From contig CM033118.1 of the NCBI GenBank assembly GCA_019321725.1, positions 10,256,071 through 10,320,070 on the forward strand: DNA of 64,000 nucleotides, read 5' to 3'. Below the pieces are notes generated by a model. That model saw only the letters and a list, made by a program, of their open reading frames with translations. It was not told the origin of the DNA and searched no databases. This document shows positions 1-10,705 of this stretch, in pieces. Source of the DNA: Paulownia fortunei (taxonomy: Eukaryota; Streptophyta; Magnoliopsida; Lamiales; Paulowniaceae). Each line of letters opens with the position of its first letter. Positions within the stretch are counted from its first letter, which is position 1. The position numbers and the translations under genes were made by a program.

Positions 1-939
1 AGGTGAGAACTTGTTGCAACAACTTACCAACTCTTGACAACTAGCATACCACTTGATTAACCCCTCCATTATTTGTTTGGCCTATAGCTTACTCCAAATA
101 CTATAAATAGGTCATGTATTAAGCTTGTAAGAGAAGGGGGGTAGAGGGTTTCTTTAGGCTAAGTTTTCTAATTTGTATGTTTTCTAGTATTGTAAGTTTT
201 CTAGTAGTAATAGAAATGCATTCTCTACTTTCTCTTATATATCTAGTCTTTGCTACTTTTATTATGTCTTTCTAAATTTTATTTTGGCGAGGAAAAAGGG
301 TGAACCTCTTGATAGAGGAAGATAAATGGTTATAAGGGTAGAAAATATTTAAGTATATTGTATTATTATTTTTATTTTTGATCTAAACCCTACTTATTTT
401 GTAGTGATTCTTGATTTATATATTTCCAATGGAACAACAAATATTTGGGTTCATTTAGCTTATTGTACGGTTTTACCCCACCGACTGCTAATGTGAAATC
501 TTGATTTGTTATAGACGAAGGTGTGCATAAATGCTTGATCCCATAAATAAGTGTTGGCGTTAAGAGATAATTTGCAATAGTAAAACAATATCATGATTGG
601 CTTATTGCATGAGTTATTTGATAATATCTTCCCATTGGAACCTTCATTATGTATAGATTCCAATTGTGGAATTAATAGAGGTAAAAAGAATAAATAACCA
701 TTTCTCTATCCAAAACTCAAGAGTGGATCCCTAATTCTCAGTACTTTTATTACTTTAGTTTTTCTTTAGTTACATCATACATTAATTGTTCATATATTTT
801 GATTCACATAAACTCCATATTTTTAGAAATATAAACTTGAATTCTTCAAATAACTTATCTGTAGATCGGCCTCGAACTCACAAAAAATTTATTACTTAAT
901 ACAACCTGCACTTGGGTTTGTAACCTTAAAGTTGTAGCA
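1..939 (+). repeat. 5' LTR of element A (partial)
   Basis: This matches the last ~940 bases of the 3' LTR at 10706-12313 and of the solo LTR at 44094-45664. It ends in GTTGTAGCA, the usual CA terminus, directly before the primer-binding box. The missing first ~670 bases lie before the window. Confidence 0.92.
102..109 (+). promoter_or_regulatory. Putative TATA box of LTR A
   Basis: TATAAATA lies in the LTR and is kept at 11477-11484 in the 3' LTR, with a one-base variant at 44825-44832 in the solo LTR. Position and conservation fit the LTR promoter; transcription is inferred. Confidence 0.55.
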
Positions 940-963
940 AGTTTTTGGCACCATTACCGGGGA
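940..963 (+). other. Primer-binding region of element A
   Basis: The box AGTTTTTGGCACCATTACCG, followed by GGGA, begins one base after the LTR end. It resembles the TTTTGGCGCCGTTGCCGGGGA-like box that follows Athila and Tat 5' LTRs. The change CGCCG to CACCA looks like decay by C-to-T transition on both strands. I do not assign the primer tRNA. Confidence 0.75.
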
Positions 964-1139
964 AGGCAAGGTAAGTATTCAGGTTTGTTAATATTTTTCC
1001 TTTGTAAATATAATTTGTTTATTTTCTTTATGAATATATGGTTATATGGTATCGTAGTCATAATTCTTGACATTTAATTAGAAATAATTCTAAAATTTTG
1101 TTTGGAAATTTGTTTGAATCATCTCCACACACTTCCAGC

Positions 1140-2790
1140 ATGGCTGAAAATGAAAGTGTCTAAGATGAAAATGAGAATCAACAAGTGCGTACCATGCGTT
1201 ATTACTTACAACCTCCTCGAAATTCTTCTACTTCTTGTTCCATTTTTTCTCTGAATGCAAATAATTTTTTATTCAAGTCAGGTATGATCCCTTTACTTCC
1301 TAATTTTTATGGTTTAGACTCTGAAAGCTCTTACTTGCATTTAAAAGAATTTGATGAAGTATGTGCCACTTTTAATGATCAAATTTGCACAAATGAGATT
1401 GTTAAACTCAAATTATTTCCTTTTTCTTTAAAAGATAAAGCAAAAAATTAGCTTAATTCTTTAAAACTAGGTCAATTGGCACGTGGCAAGAAATGCAAGC
1501 TGAATTTTTTAAAAAATTCTTTTCAACTCATAAAACTAATGCTTTGAAAAGACAAATTCAAATTGTTTCTCAAAATTTGAATGAAGCTTTCTTTCAATGT
1601 TGGGAAAGATTTAAAAATTTATTGAATTCATGCCCACTTCATAGTTTTGAAAAATGACGCTTAATTAGTTTCTTTTATGAATGATTAACTCCTAAAATAA
1701 AATAATTTGTGAAAACAATGTGTAATGGTGAGTTTCTTGATAAAGAACCTGATGAAACCCTAGAATATCTAGATCATTTGGCAGAAAACTCTCAATCATG
1801 GCACAGTGTTAATTCTTTCGAATATTCTATTAGATCTAATCTTGCTAATAGTAATAAAAAAAATATTACCTTAGCCAAGAAGATGATCTAAATGCTAAGC
1901 TTGCTAGTTTAACAAGAAAAGTTGAAGCCATGGAACTTAAAAAAGTAAAAAAAATCAAATTTGTGCAAGAGGAAGAAGTTTATAGTAATCGTGAGCTTTT
2001 GGAACACTCCAACAATGAATGTCCAAACATTACAGTACAAGCAAATTTCATGAACACATTCAAAAAACCTTTCCATTATCCATATTCTGAAACTTACAAT
2101 CCACAATGGAGAAATCATCTCAATTTTAGTTGGTGAGATGATAATCGTGTCCAACCGTTACATTTACAAAAACCACCAAACTTTCATTCTTATCCAGCTC
2201 CACATACAAAATCCCTTGAGGAGACTCTGCAAGCATTTATGCATGAACAAAAAAACATCAATAATTAGACTTCACAAGTTATTAATGAGATCAGAAGCAC
2301 ACTTTCAACACTGACAACTTCTTTACGTACTCATGAAAAAGGTATATTTCCTGCTCAACCTCAACCTAATCCTTTCACTCAGTGTCATGTTTCTCCTTTA
2401 TGTGAAAATGCAGTCAAGGAGGCTAATTCAGTTACAACTTTTCGGAATGGAAAAGTTATTACCAAGACTATTCATCTCAAGGTGAAAGTTTCTAATTTAT
2501 CTCCAGAAATGAAAAATGGAAATAGTCTTGACGACGAAGGTAAGTTTGAAGAAGGTAAGTGTGAAAATAATGAAAAAGAAAAATATTTACCTCCAGCACC
2601 ATTTCCTCAAAGATTGCAAGTAACTCAAAAATTGAACTCAAATGCTGAAATTTTTGAAATTTTTAAACAAGTCAAGATTAATATTCCATTGTTGGATACA
2701 ATCAAACAAGTTCCACCTTATGCCAAATTTTTGAAAGATTTGTATACAATCAAAAGAAAATATCTATACAAAAGAAGGAATTTCTAACTA
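1140..2790 (+). pseudogene. gag: Athila-type gag and gag-pro linker (element A), broken
   Basis: Gag is the structural protein that packages element RNA into cytoplasmic particles. The frame starts at an ATG at 1140 (MAENESV then a stop at 1161) and is readable across frames to about 2790. Recognisable blocks are LQPPRNSS near 1205, a FHGLDSE-like block near 1305, LKLFPFSLKDKAKN near 1405, and a CWERFKNLLNSCPLHSFE block near 1600. KQIQI- and MCNGEFLDKEP-like blocks follow to 1760. The 2482-2787 part is the acidic, lysine-rich linker before protease, with IKQVPPYAKFLKDL near 2700. Stops at 1161, 1449 and around 1656-1700 and several frameshifts make it non-functional. It is followed by protease as in a fused gag-pol. 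Confidence 0.85.
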
Positions 2791-2805
2791 AAAGTGTTAG
2801 TTCAG

Positions 2806-3490
2806 TCATTTAACAATTTACTCCCCCTAAGTACAAAGATCCAGGTTGTCTAACCATTTCATGTAACATAGGAAATACTAGAATAGAGCGTGCTTTTCTT
2901 GATATTGGTGCTAGTGTAAATCTTCTACCTTTTTTAGTTTATGAACAGTTAGGTTTGGGAGAACTTAAAACAACTTCTGTTGTACTCCAACTAGCTGGCC
3001 GTTCGATTAAAGTTTTAAAGGGAATAGTAGAAGATGTGTTGGTACAAATTGATAAGTTTTACTTTCCAGTTGATTTCATTATTTTGGACATAGAGCCTGT
3101 TGCACAAACACATACACAAATTCCTATCATTTTGGGTCGTCCTTTTCTTGCAACTTCAAATGCTTTAATCAATTGTAGGAATAGTATTTTGAAGTTATCA
3201 TTTGAAAATATGACTTTGGAACTAAATGTGTTTAATATTTATATGCAACCTACAGAAAATGTCAAAGTACAGGAAGTAGATTCAATTGAGGAACTTGTTT
3301 ACGAATACTTTACTACTACCAACTCTTCAGTTCTTTGGAGACTTGTTTCGAAAGTGAAAGTATTTATAAAAAGGCACATAATAATACTATCTCTGAATTT
3401 TGTAAGTACAAGAAAAATATTTTTGGAAGCCAAGATTCAAAGAACTTTCATCATCAACAGTAAAATCTATTCCATTAAGTATTAAAGCTC
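2806..3490 (+). pseudogene. Retropepsin-like aspartic protease of element A
   Basis: This domain would cut the gag-pol polyprotein. A block LPPKYKDPGCLTI near 2820 precedes the catalytic motif DIGASVN at about 2901-2921; family members usually have DLGAS or DTGAS. An open stretch runs on to 3485 and includes the second conserved block IILGRPFLATSNA near 3135, typical of Athila and other plant gypsy proteases. The catalytic Asp is kept. The frame is open from about 2830 to 3485, unusually long for this element, but stops on both sides isolate it. Confidence 0.85.
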
Positions 3491-3599
3491 CTGTGGTTGA
3501 TTTGAAACCTTTGCCAGTTAATTTGAAATACTCTTTCTTGGATGAGAATGAGACTTTTCTAGTAATAATTTCTTCCAAACTCGATGTATCTCAAGAAGG

Positions 3600-4990
3600 T
3601 AAGTTGATCGAAACTCTAAAATTGAATAAGAATGCTTTAGAATAGACCATTGCTAATATTAAAGGTATTAATCCTTTCATTTGCACACATAACATCTATA
3701 TAGAGGAAAATGCTAAACCTTCTAGAGAAAAGCAACGAAGGCTAAATCCTAATATGAAAGAAGTAGTGAGAAATGAAGTCATTAAACTCTTAGATAATGG
3801 AATCATTTATCATATTTCTAATAGCAAATGGGTAAGTCCTACTCAAGTTGTACCTAAGAAATCTGGAGTTACTGTAGTAAAAAATGAGAATGATGAATTA
3901 ATTCCAACTAGAGGAAACTCAACTTAGTTACTAGAAAAGATCATTTTCTATTACATTTCACGAATCAAATTTTAGAAAGAGTTGCGGGACATGAATTTTA
4001 TTGCATTTTAGATGGATATTCTGGATATAATCAAATTACAATTACACTTGAAGATCAAGAGAAAATAACTTTTACATGTCCTTTTGGTACTTTTGCATAT
4101 CGAATGATGCCTTTTGGATTATGTAATGTACTAGGTACATTCCAACGATGTATGCTTAATATTTTTAGTGACATGGTTGAACATTTTCTTGAAAACTTCA
4201 TGGATGATTTTTCTATTTTTGGTAATTCATTTGATGATTGCTTATCTATTTTAGAGAAAAGTTTTGATCAGGTGTGAAGAAAAGAATGTTGTGCTCAATT
4301 GGGAGAAATGTCATTTCATAGTAACAACTGGTATTGTTCTTGGACATTATTTCATCAGAAGGTATTGAGGTTGACAAATCTAAAATTGAGTTAATTATCA
4401 ATTTGCCAACACCAAAGACTGTGAAGGAGGTTAGATCATTTTTAGGACATGCTGGATTTTATAGAAGATTTATCAAAGATTTTAGTATAATATCTAAACT
4501 TTTGTTTAATCTTCTAACAAAAGACACTATTTTTGAATGGACTGAAAACTGTGAAAATACTTTTGTTAAGGTTAAAAGCATGCTTACATCTGCTCCAATC
4601 ATGCAGCCTCCAGATTGGACTTTACCTTTGAAATAATATGTGATGCTAGTGATTATGCTGTTGGAGTTATCTTGGGACAAAGAAAAGATAAGAAACCATA
4701 TGTTATTTACTATGCAAGTAAAACTTTAAATGGTGCTCAATTGAATTATACAACAACTGAAAAAGAATTACTTGTTGTAGTTTTTATATTGGACAAATTT
4801 CAATCTTATCTTTTTGGCTCACCAGTTGTTGTTTTCAGTGATCATGTAGCTTTGAAATATCTTTTGTTAAAAAAGATGCTAAACCAAGACTGATTAGGTG
4901 GATTCTCTTACTCCAGGAATTTAATGTTACTATTTAAAATAAGGGAGTAGAGAATGTAGTAGCTGATCATTTGTCGAGACTTGTTTGTGA
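3600..4990 (+). pseudogene. Reverse transcriptase and RNase H of element A, broken
   Basis: The RT palm and fingers are seen across frames: EVIKLLDNGIIYHISNSKWV near 3775, ILDGYSGYNQI near 4008, FTCPFGTFAYRMMPFGLCN near 4075 and the catalytic FMDD box at 4197-4208. It is followed by VLNWEKCHF near 4290 and EVDKSKIELI near 4370. The thumb and connection block VKEVRSFLGHAGFYRRFIKDF is at 4420-4490. RNase H follows from about 4615 with CDASDYAVGVILGQR, SKTLNGAQLNYTTTEKELL and FSDHVALKYLL. Frameshifts near 3925, 4270 and 4635 and stops near 4890 and 4935 disrupt it. The YxDD-type active site survives. Confidence 0.88.
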
Positions 4991-4999
4991 TGACCATTT

Positions 5000-6291
5000 T
5001 GAACCACACCTATTAATGACACTTTTCCTGATGAACAACTATTCAATGTTTCTATTTTACGTTGGTTTGTTGACATTGTTAATTTTCTTGTGACAGGAAA
5101 GATGTCATCGCATTGGAACTCTCAAGATAAAAAGAAGTTTTTGACTGAGGTTAAAAACTTTTATTGGGATGATCCATACCTATTCAAATATTGTTTGGAT
5201 CAAATCTTTTGAAGATGTGTGCCTAACAATGAGATAGGTAATATTGTCAAATTTTGTCATTCATAAGCATGTGGTGGTCATTTTTTTGTAAAGAAAATTA
5301 TTGCAAAAATCTTGCAATGTGGATTTTATTAGCCAACTCTTTTCAAAAATATTTACACTTTATGTAAAAGTTGTGAAAATTGTTAAAAGTTAGGGTCCCT
5401 TTCAAAGAGAAATATGATGCCCCTACACCCTATCCTGGTGATTGAAATCTTTGACTGTTGAGGTATTGATTTTACGGGGCAATTTCTATTATCATTTGGT
5501 TTTCTTTACATATTGGTTGTCATAGATTATGTTTCAAAATGGATTGAGACAATTCCTTGTTGAAACAATGATCACAAACTAGTGATAAAATTTTGAAAGA
5601 AAATATTTTAAGTCGATTAGAAATTCCTCGATCTATTATCAGTGATGGGGGAAAATATTTTTGTAATAAATTTTTTGGAACGTTAATGAGGAAATATGGA
5701 ATCATAGATAAAGTTGTAACCCCTTATCAACCTCAGAGAAATATTGCAAATAGGAAAATAAAATAAATTTTGGAAAAAACAGTTAACCCAAACCATAAAG
5801 ATTGGTCTCTTAGACTTACCGATACACTTTGGGCATATAGAACTACTTTCAAAACTTCATTAGGCATGTCTCCTTATAGGATAGTTTATGAAAAACCTTG
5901 TCATTTACCTGTTGAACTTGAACATAAAGCTTATTCGGTAATCAAAATATTTAACTTCAACCTTGATGAAGTTTTAAAATTGCGCAAATTGCAAATCAAT
6001 GAACTTCAAGAATTGAAAAATGATGCATATGAGAATTCTAAAATTTAGAAAGCAAGAATCAAAGATTTTCCTGATAATAAAATTTCAAGAAAAATATTTG
6101 AGGTCGGTTAAAAGGTTTTGCTTTATAATTCTTGTTTTCATTTATTGCTTAGAAAATTAAGATCAAGGTGGTGTGGTCCTTTTATTGTAAAAAAAATATA
6201 TCCTTATGGGGCGATTGACATTGAGAATCCTAGAAATGGTAACATATTCAAAGTAAATGGACAAAGAGTTAAACCATTTCTAGAAAATTAA
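5000..6291 (+). pseudogene. Integrase of element A, broken
   Basis: Integrase would insert the cDNA. The N-terminal part (5000-5450) is badly shifted. The catalytic core can be followed from about 5500 (VIDYVSKWIETIP-like, in shifted frame) to DKVVTPYQPQRNIANRK near 5709. The best-kept stretch, 5770-6048, reads NPNHKDWSLRLTDTLWAYRT, then TSLGMSPYRIVYEKPCHLPV. The C-terminal domain shows [17 protein letters not shown] near 6170 and ends VKPFLEN with TAA at 6289-6291, the usual Athila pol terminus. Confidence 0.85.
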
Positions 6292-6530
6292 TTTTCACAA
6301 GAGGAAATTCTTTTTCTTTCTAACCCTTGTTATGATTAATGTTGTATAAATATATATACTTACTTTCTCAGACTTTATTTGTTTTGAAGGTTTTTTTTCT
6401 TTTTTCGATTAAGTGGCAGATAACGGTACTCTGTGGCTATTAAAGTCGGACTTATTAGTTTCCCAAATAACTGAAATCTCTGTACAAATTTTCTTTATTT
6501 TTTTTGTTCTCCTTTTTCATTCTTTTCAAA

Positions 6531-7190
6531 ATGGGTGACATTTTTCTAACTCTCAAGAAGTGATATCCTTTTCTTCCTAAAAATTCAATTTTGAAAATTT
6601 ATAAAATTAGGATTGAAAGATTGAGAATGCTTATGCACAAGGGCATCCCGGAGGACATACGATGGATAATTGAAGCAAAGGTAAGAGCAGGTGAGTTTTC
6701 ACATGAGTTTCCAAATTTGCTTACTAGATACATGCATGGTTTCGGTAAAAGCACATATTCAAAAAAATGAAGGGCGAAAAAAATGGAAGTTTGTCACTAT
6801 TGTACTAGATGGACTTGCAACACAAAGTGTTGTTCTTTAAGAATGATCTCTAAAAATTGAGAAGTTAAACTTAAATTCATTATGGATGGACTAAGTAAGG
6901 AATCTTTAGACCACATTATATTTACTCTTGAGATGTATTCATATGGATTGGTACAACATGCAATTCTTGATTTATGGGATCATTTTCGAAATGAATATGA
7001 GTTTTATAGTCTTTGAATTATGACATTAAAAAGACCCTGTTTTCCATTTTATAAGAAAACTAGATGGGAAGTATATCCTTGACCCATAGAGGGCGTTTAA
7101 GCCATTATTGGATGTAAAACTAGAGGAAGATGTGAGTCACAATCATAACTACATGTATATTCATGTGTAAGTATGTAATTTTAAAATTTT
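6531..7190 (+). pseudogene. Post-pol reading frame with Cys cluster (element A)
   Basis: A frame starts with ATG at 6531, about 240 bases after pol, and reads across two stops. Visible parts are a basic helix (IRIERLRMLMHKGIPEDIRW near 6616-6670), a block LLTRYMHGFGKS near 6720, and a cysteine cluster at 6790-6837. The cluster has spacing C-x2-C-x4-C-x3-CC, with VCHYCTRW and TCNTKCCS. From 6870 the frame gives DGLSKESLDHIIFTLEMYS, then LWDHFRNEYEFYSL near 6990 and KLDGKYILDP near 7062. I cannot name this protein. The cysteines suggest zinc binding, but this is inference. It sits immediately before the LOG-like copies, and its second half is duplicated with them. Confidence 0.55.
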
Positions 7191-8890
7191 GTGCGTCCTT
7201 ATTTTTAACTTTTCTAATGAAAGAAAAAGACGTGCAATAAATGCATTCCCTATCATACATAACACCATACTCACTTGATTTTTCCACAACTTATTTTCAA
7301 ACGCAAGAAAACAATTAAAAAAAATAGAAGTTTCTTCGAGTCACAAATTCAACTGCATTTGTGTCTTTTGTGGATCCAATCTAGGAAAAAAATGGTGAGT
7401 TTATAGGGGCAGCTAATAACCTTAGTAGAACTTTAGCAAAAAGAAAAATTCATTTAGTGTATCGAGGAGCTAGTTTGGGGTTAATGGAGAGTGTTGCCAT
7501 TTTTGCTTATGTAGGAGAAGTCAAAGTTCTGGTAGTTATTCCAAAATCTTTAACAGTACAGAATATCACAGGTATGACTATTGGAGATGAGCTAAAAGTG
7601 TCACATATTCAGGACAGAATGCCTAACATGTTAAACAATGTGGATCTATTCATTATTCTACCTGGCGATTTTGGTACACTAGAGGAATTATTCCAAATTG
7701 TCTCTTGGGCACAACTCAACATTCACCAAAAATCTATAGGTATTCTTATATTAATAGTTTTTATGATGGTTTGCTATCTTTTGTAGATCATGCTATGAAA
7801 AAAGGTTTTATTTCACTGTCTGCGAGAAGAATCCTCATTATATTGACTCATTTTATTTTAGCCTTGGCTAGTGGTCTCTAAAAATCGAGAAGATAAACTT
7901 AAATTCATTATAGATGGACTGAGTAAGGAGTCTTTAGATCACATTATATTAACTCTTGAGATGAATTCATGTGGATTAGTACAACATGTAATTCTTGATT
8001 TATGAGATCGTTTTCAAAATGAATATGAGTTTTATAGTCTTGGGAATCTAACATTAAAAGACCCGTTTTCCAGTTTATAAGAAAACTGGATGGGAAGTAT
8101 ATCCTCAACCCATAGAGGGCGTTTAAGTCGTTACTGGATGTAAAACAGAGGAAGATGTGAGCCACAATCACAACTACATGTACATTCATGTGTAAGTAGG
8201 TAATTTTTAAATTTTATGTGTGTCCTTATTTTCAACCTTTTTGACAAAATAAAAAGACATGCAATAAATGCATTTCTTGTTCACACCTTAATAAATATCA
8301 CCGTACTCACTCTATTTTTGCACAACTTATTTTCAAAAAAAAATGAAAGTTTCTTCAACTCGCAAAATCAATTGCATTTGGTTTTTTTGTGGATCCAATC
8401 TTGGAAAAAAAGGTGAGTTTATAGGGGCAACCAATAACCTTGGTAGAACTTTAGTAGAGAGAAAAATTCATTTAGTATATGGGGGAGACAACTTGGGGTT
8501 AATAGGGAGTGTTGCTATTTCTGCTTATGTAGGAGGTGTTGAAGTTGTGGGAGTTATCCCAAAATCTTTAACAGTACAGAATATCACAGGTATGACCATT
8601 GGAGATGAGCTAAAAGTGTCACATATTCAGTACAGAATGTCTAATATGTTAAACAATGCGGATGCATTCATCATTCTACCTAACGGTTTTGGTACACTAG
8701 AGGAATTATTCCAAGTTGTCTATTGGGTAGAACTCAACATTCACCAAAAACCTATAGATATTCTTAATTTTAATGATTTTTATGATGATTTTCTATCTTT
8801 TGTAGATCATGCCGTGAAAAAGGTTTTATTTCATCGTCTGCGAGAAGAATACTCATTTATGCTCCAACACCTGACCAGCTGATTGATCAA
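6844..8890 (+). repeat. Tandem duplication of ~1.02 kb (spacer plus LOG-like sequence)
   Basis: Unit 1 begins at TGATCTCTAAAAATTGAGAA (6844) and unit 2 at TGGTCTCTAAAAATCGAGAA (7872). The two run in parallel through the DGLSKESLDH-like spacer, the LOG-like start and its body. The offset is 1028 at the left edge and 1019 at the shared GGATCC (7372 and 8391), so small indels have accumulated. Unit 1 stops matching near 7850, just after the residues ARRILI. Only unit 2 continues into the LOG-like C terminus. The left edge excludes the Cys cluster at 6790-6837. Confidence 0.9.
7324..7850 (+). pseudogene. LOG-like cytokinin riboside 5'-monophosphate phosphoribohydrolase, copy 1 (broken)
   Basis: LOG enzymes release active cytokinin bases from their nucleotides in one step. 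The start codon position reads ATA (7324) where copy 2 has ATG. CVFCGSNLGKK (7358-7390) matches the LOG N terminus. One extra T near 7392 shifts the frame, after which reading is open to 7786: FIGAANNLSRTL, IHLVYRGASLGLM, VVIPKSLTVQNITG and LPGDFGTLEE, then WAQLNIHQK. The family motif PGGxGTxxE appears as PGDFGTLEE. A second frameshift near 7750 leads to FYDGLLSFVDHAMKKGFIS and ends near 7850 without the C terminus. No intron is visible, although plant LOG genes are usually split, so a processed copy is likely. Confidence 0.82.
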
Positions 8891-8980
8891 CTTCTAGCAT
8901 ATGTGCCAGAACCTGATCCACCTTGGCCAATGTGGATTGGTCCAACAGGAATGATAGTCGAAAATGCAAATTGCATTTGA
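8343..8980 (+). pseudogene. LOG-like phosphoribohydrolase, copy 2 (nearly full length, one frameshift)
   Basis: The ATG at 8343 opens 179 codons to a TGA at 8880. FFCGSNLGKKGEFIGA, LVYGGDNLGLIGS, VVGVIPKSLTVQNITG and LPNGFGTLEELFQVV follow the LOG fold order. The Arg of HIQYRM (in the QRK position of the family) and the Glu of GTLEE are kept. PGG has become PNG. A missing base near 8817 is the only obvious lesion in the body. Past it the homologous frame reads KGFISSSARRILIYAPTPDQ and then LIDQLLAYVPEPDPP, ending at TGA 8978-8980. Length, about 212 residues, is close to normal for plant LOG proteins. The tail after YVPEPDPP (WPMWIGPTG and on) is unlike any LOG I know. No intron is visible. 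Confidence 0.85.
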
Positions 8981-10686
8981 CTCTCAATCTGTGATACTTA
9001 TTGTTAACGGTTTTATCTAATAGTATGAGTTTTGTTTGTTTGTTGTTTCATCTTTATTTTTTTTAGCCACACTTCAGGTGATATCTTTCAAACTCTACTT
9101 TCTTATCTATTTTTTATATTGGGGACAATGTCTCGATTAGTTTGTTGGGAGGAATAGTTGATATCATAACTTGTGTGTTTAATGTGTGTTTTTCTAGTTA
9201 AAAAAAAATCAAGCGTGTTTTCTGATGGGTCCATTGAAATCATGAAAAATGGTGGCAAACTAAAGGGTAATTGTAACATTCTTGAGATGCATCCCTATTT
9301 TTTGCATAACATGGCAAGTTTGTGAAGTTTTTAACAAATGTTTGTGAATTACCAATTGTTTTTACTTTTTTTGAGTCGTAGAGGTTCTTTCAATTTCAAT
9401 GATTAAAATTAAGCATAAATAATATGGTTTGATTGATGATGGGTGTTGTTTTGGACTTTGATGTTGTTATTTGGTTAATATATTTTTGCGATAATTATAC
9501 TCAAATTTTGTTTTGCACAAATAGTTATGTTATTCAGTGTGAAGACAATCATGTCAAAATAGATAGTTCTTATGCCTTTGCTCTAATCATCACTTGGATC
9601 TTCAACATGTAAGGATTGAGTATTAGAACTTTTACTTTTGGTCTATCAAGGCAAACGACTGATAGTGCACCACTAGAAAAATGATTAAGGCATTAGGCTT
9701 TCTAGCACTATTGCCAAATCAGTTTGTTCCCGAAATGATGTTTCAAGAGAACATCCCCCTAGCAAACCACTTTGAGCCTTTCAATAAATAATTTTTTTTT
9801 TTTAATAACCATATCTTTTTACCTAACCTAAATACACTATTATTTAACCCTTGTTCTAAAAATGATTGGAGTTTAAGAGACATTCAATTGACAGCTTGAA
9901 CTTGCAAAAGAAATTTATGTTGGAATAGAAGATAAGTGTGGGGGAGTTTCTCTTAAAAAAATAAAAAAAAAATATAAAAAAAAATTGCAAAGTGCTATGA
10001 GTTGCAACTGAAAATGAGATGTTGCAAGATGAATAAGAAGTGTCCAATTCAATAACAATAGACCCCAGTGTTGAAATTTGTGGAGTTTGAGAATTCTTTA
10101 TCGATAAACTCTGTATCTCTAATTCCATGAGTTTTTAGAATCTTTATTGCATCATATTCTTTTATTTCTTAGCTACATCACTATCCTTTGGCCCCATTAC
10201 AACCTTTATTGAAAACCTTTTGATTTCGTATGGTGCCTTTAGTGTAGTGAAGATTTGAACCAAAGAAAGAGGTTATGATGTTTAATTTTTCTGTTAGAGA
10301 TTGGGTGATGATTTTTGTAAGGTTTTATGAGAATTTACTTATTTGAAGCATGCATAGTTTCGTCACTATTAACATTAACTATCCACATACACACTTGAGT
10401 ATACTTATTGTAAAAATGTATTGACTTTTGAATGACTAAGGGTTAAACTCAACACTTTTGATTTTATTTTCATATTACTTTGTTGCTTCATGAGAATAAA
10501 AGTTGGAAGATAGTTATTATAGGTGTTTGTGGGTATCACTGTTCGAAACCTTCACGAGACTATAACTCGTCCTCTATGGGCTACCTAGGGGTTTAAGTGT
10601 TTGTTGCGTATGCTAAATGCAATCGTGATTTCCTACGAAAGTGGATTAGTTTATATTTGTTTTAGGCTTGTTCGAGGACAATCAAA
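8981..10686 (+). other. Non-coding 3' region of element A
   Basis: AT-rich sequence with no convincing coding frame. Two G-rich patches, GGGGACAATGTCT near 9122 and GTGTGGGGGAG near 9937, resemble boxes common in the Athila 3' untranslated region. A short A-rich run lies at 9955-9985. Frames on the - strand here are low-complexity and unsupported. Confidence 0.6.
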
Positions 10687-10705
10687 GGTTAAGTGTGGGA
10701 GAATT
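10687..10705 (+). other. Polypurine tract of element A
   Basis: GTTAAGTGTGGGAGAATT lies directly before the 3' LTR start TGATAAGTGC at 10706. This is the expected place and composition for plus-strand priming. Confidence 0.75.

Noticed and set aside
8981..10686. Possible env-like gene of the Athila type
   Set aside because: Looked for a signal peptide, membrane spans or a long frame and found none; only short frames in AT-rich sequence.
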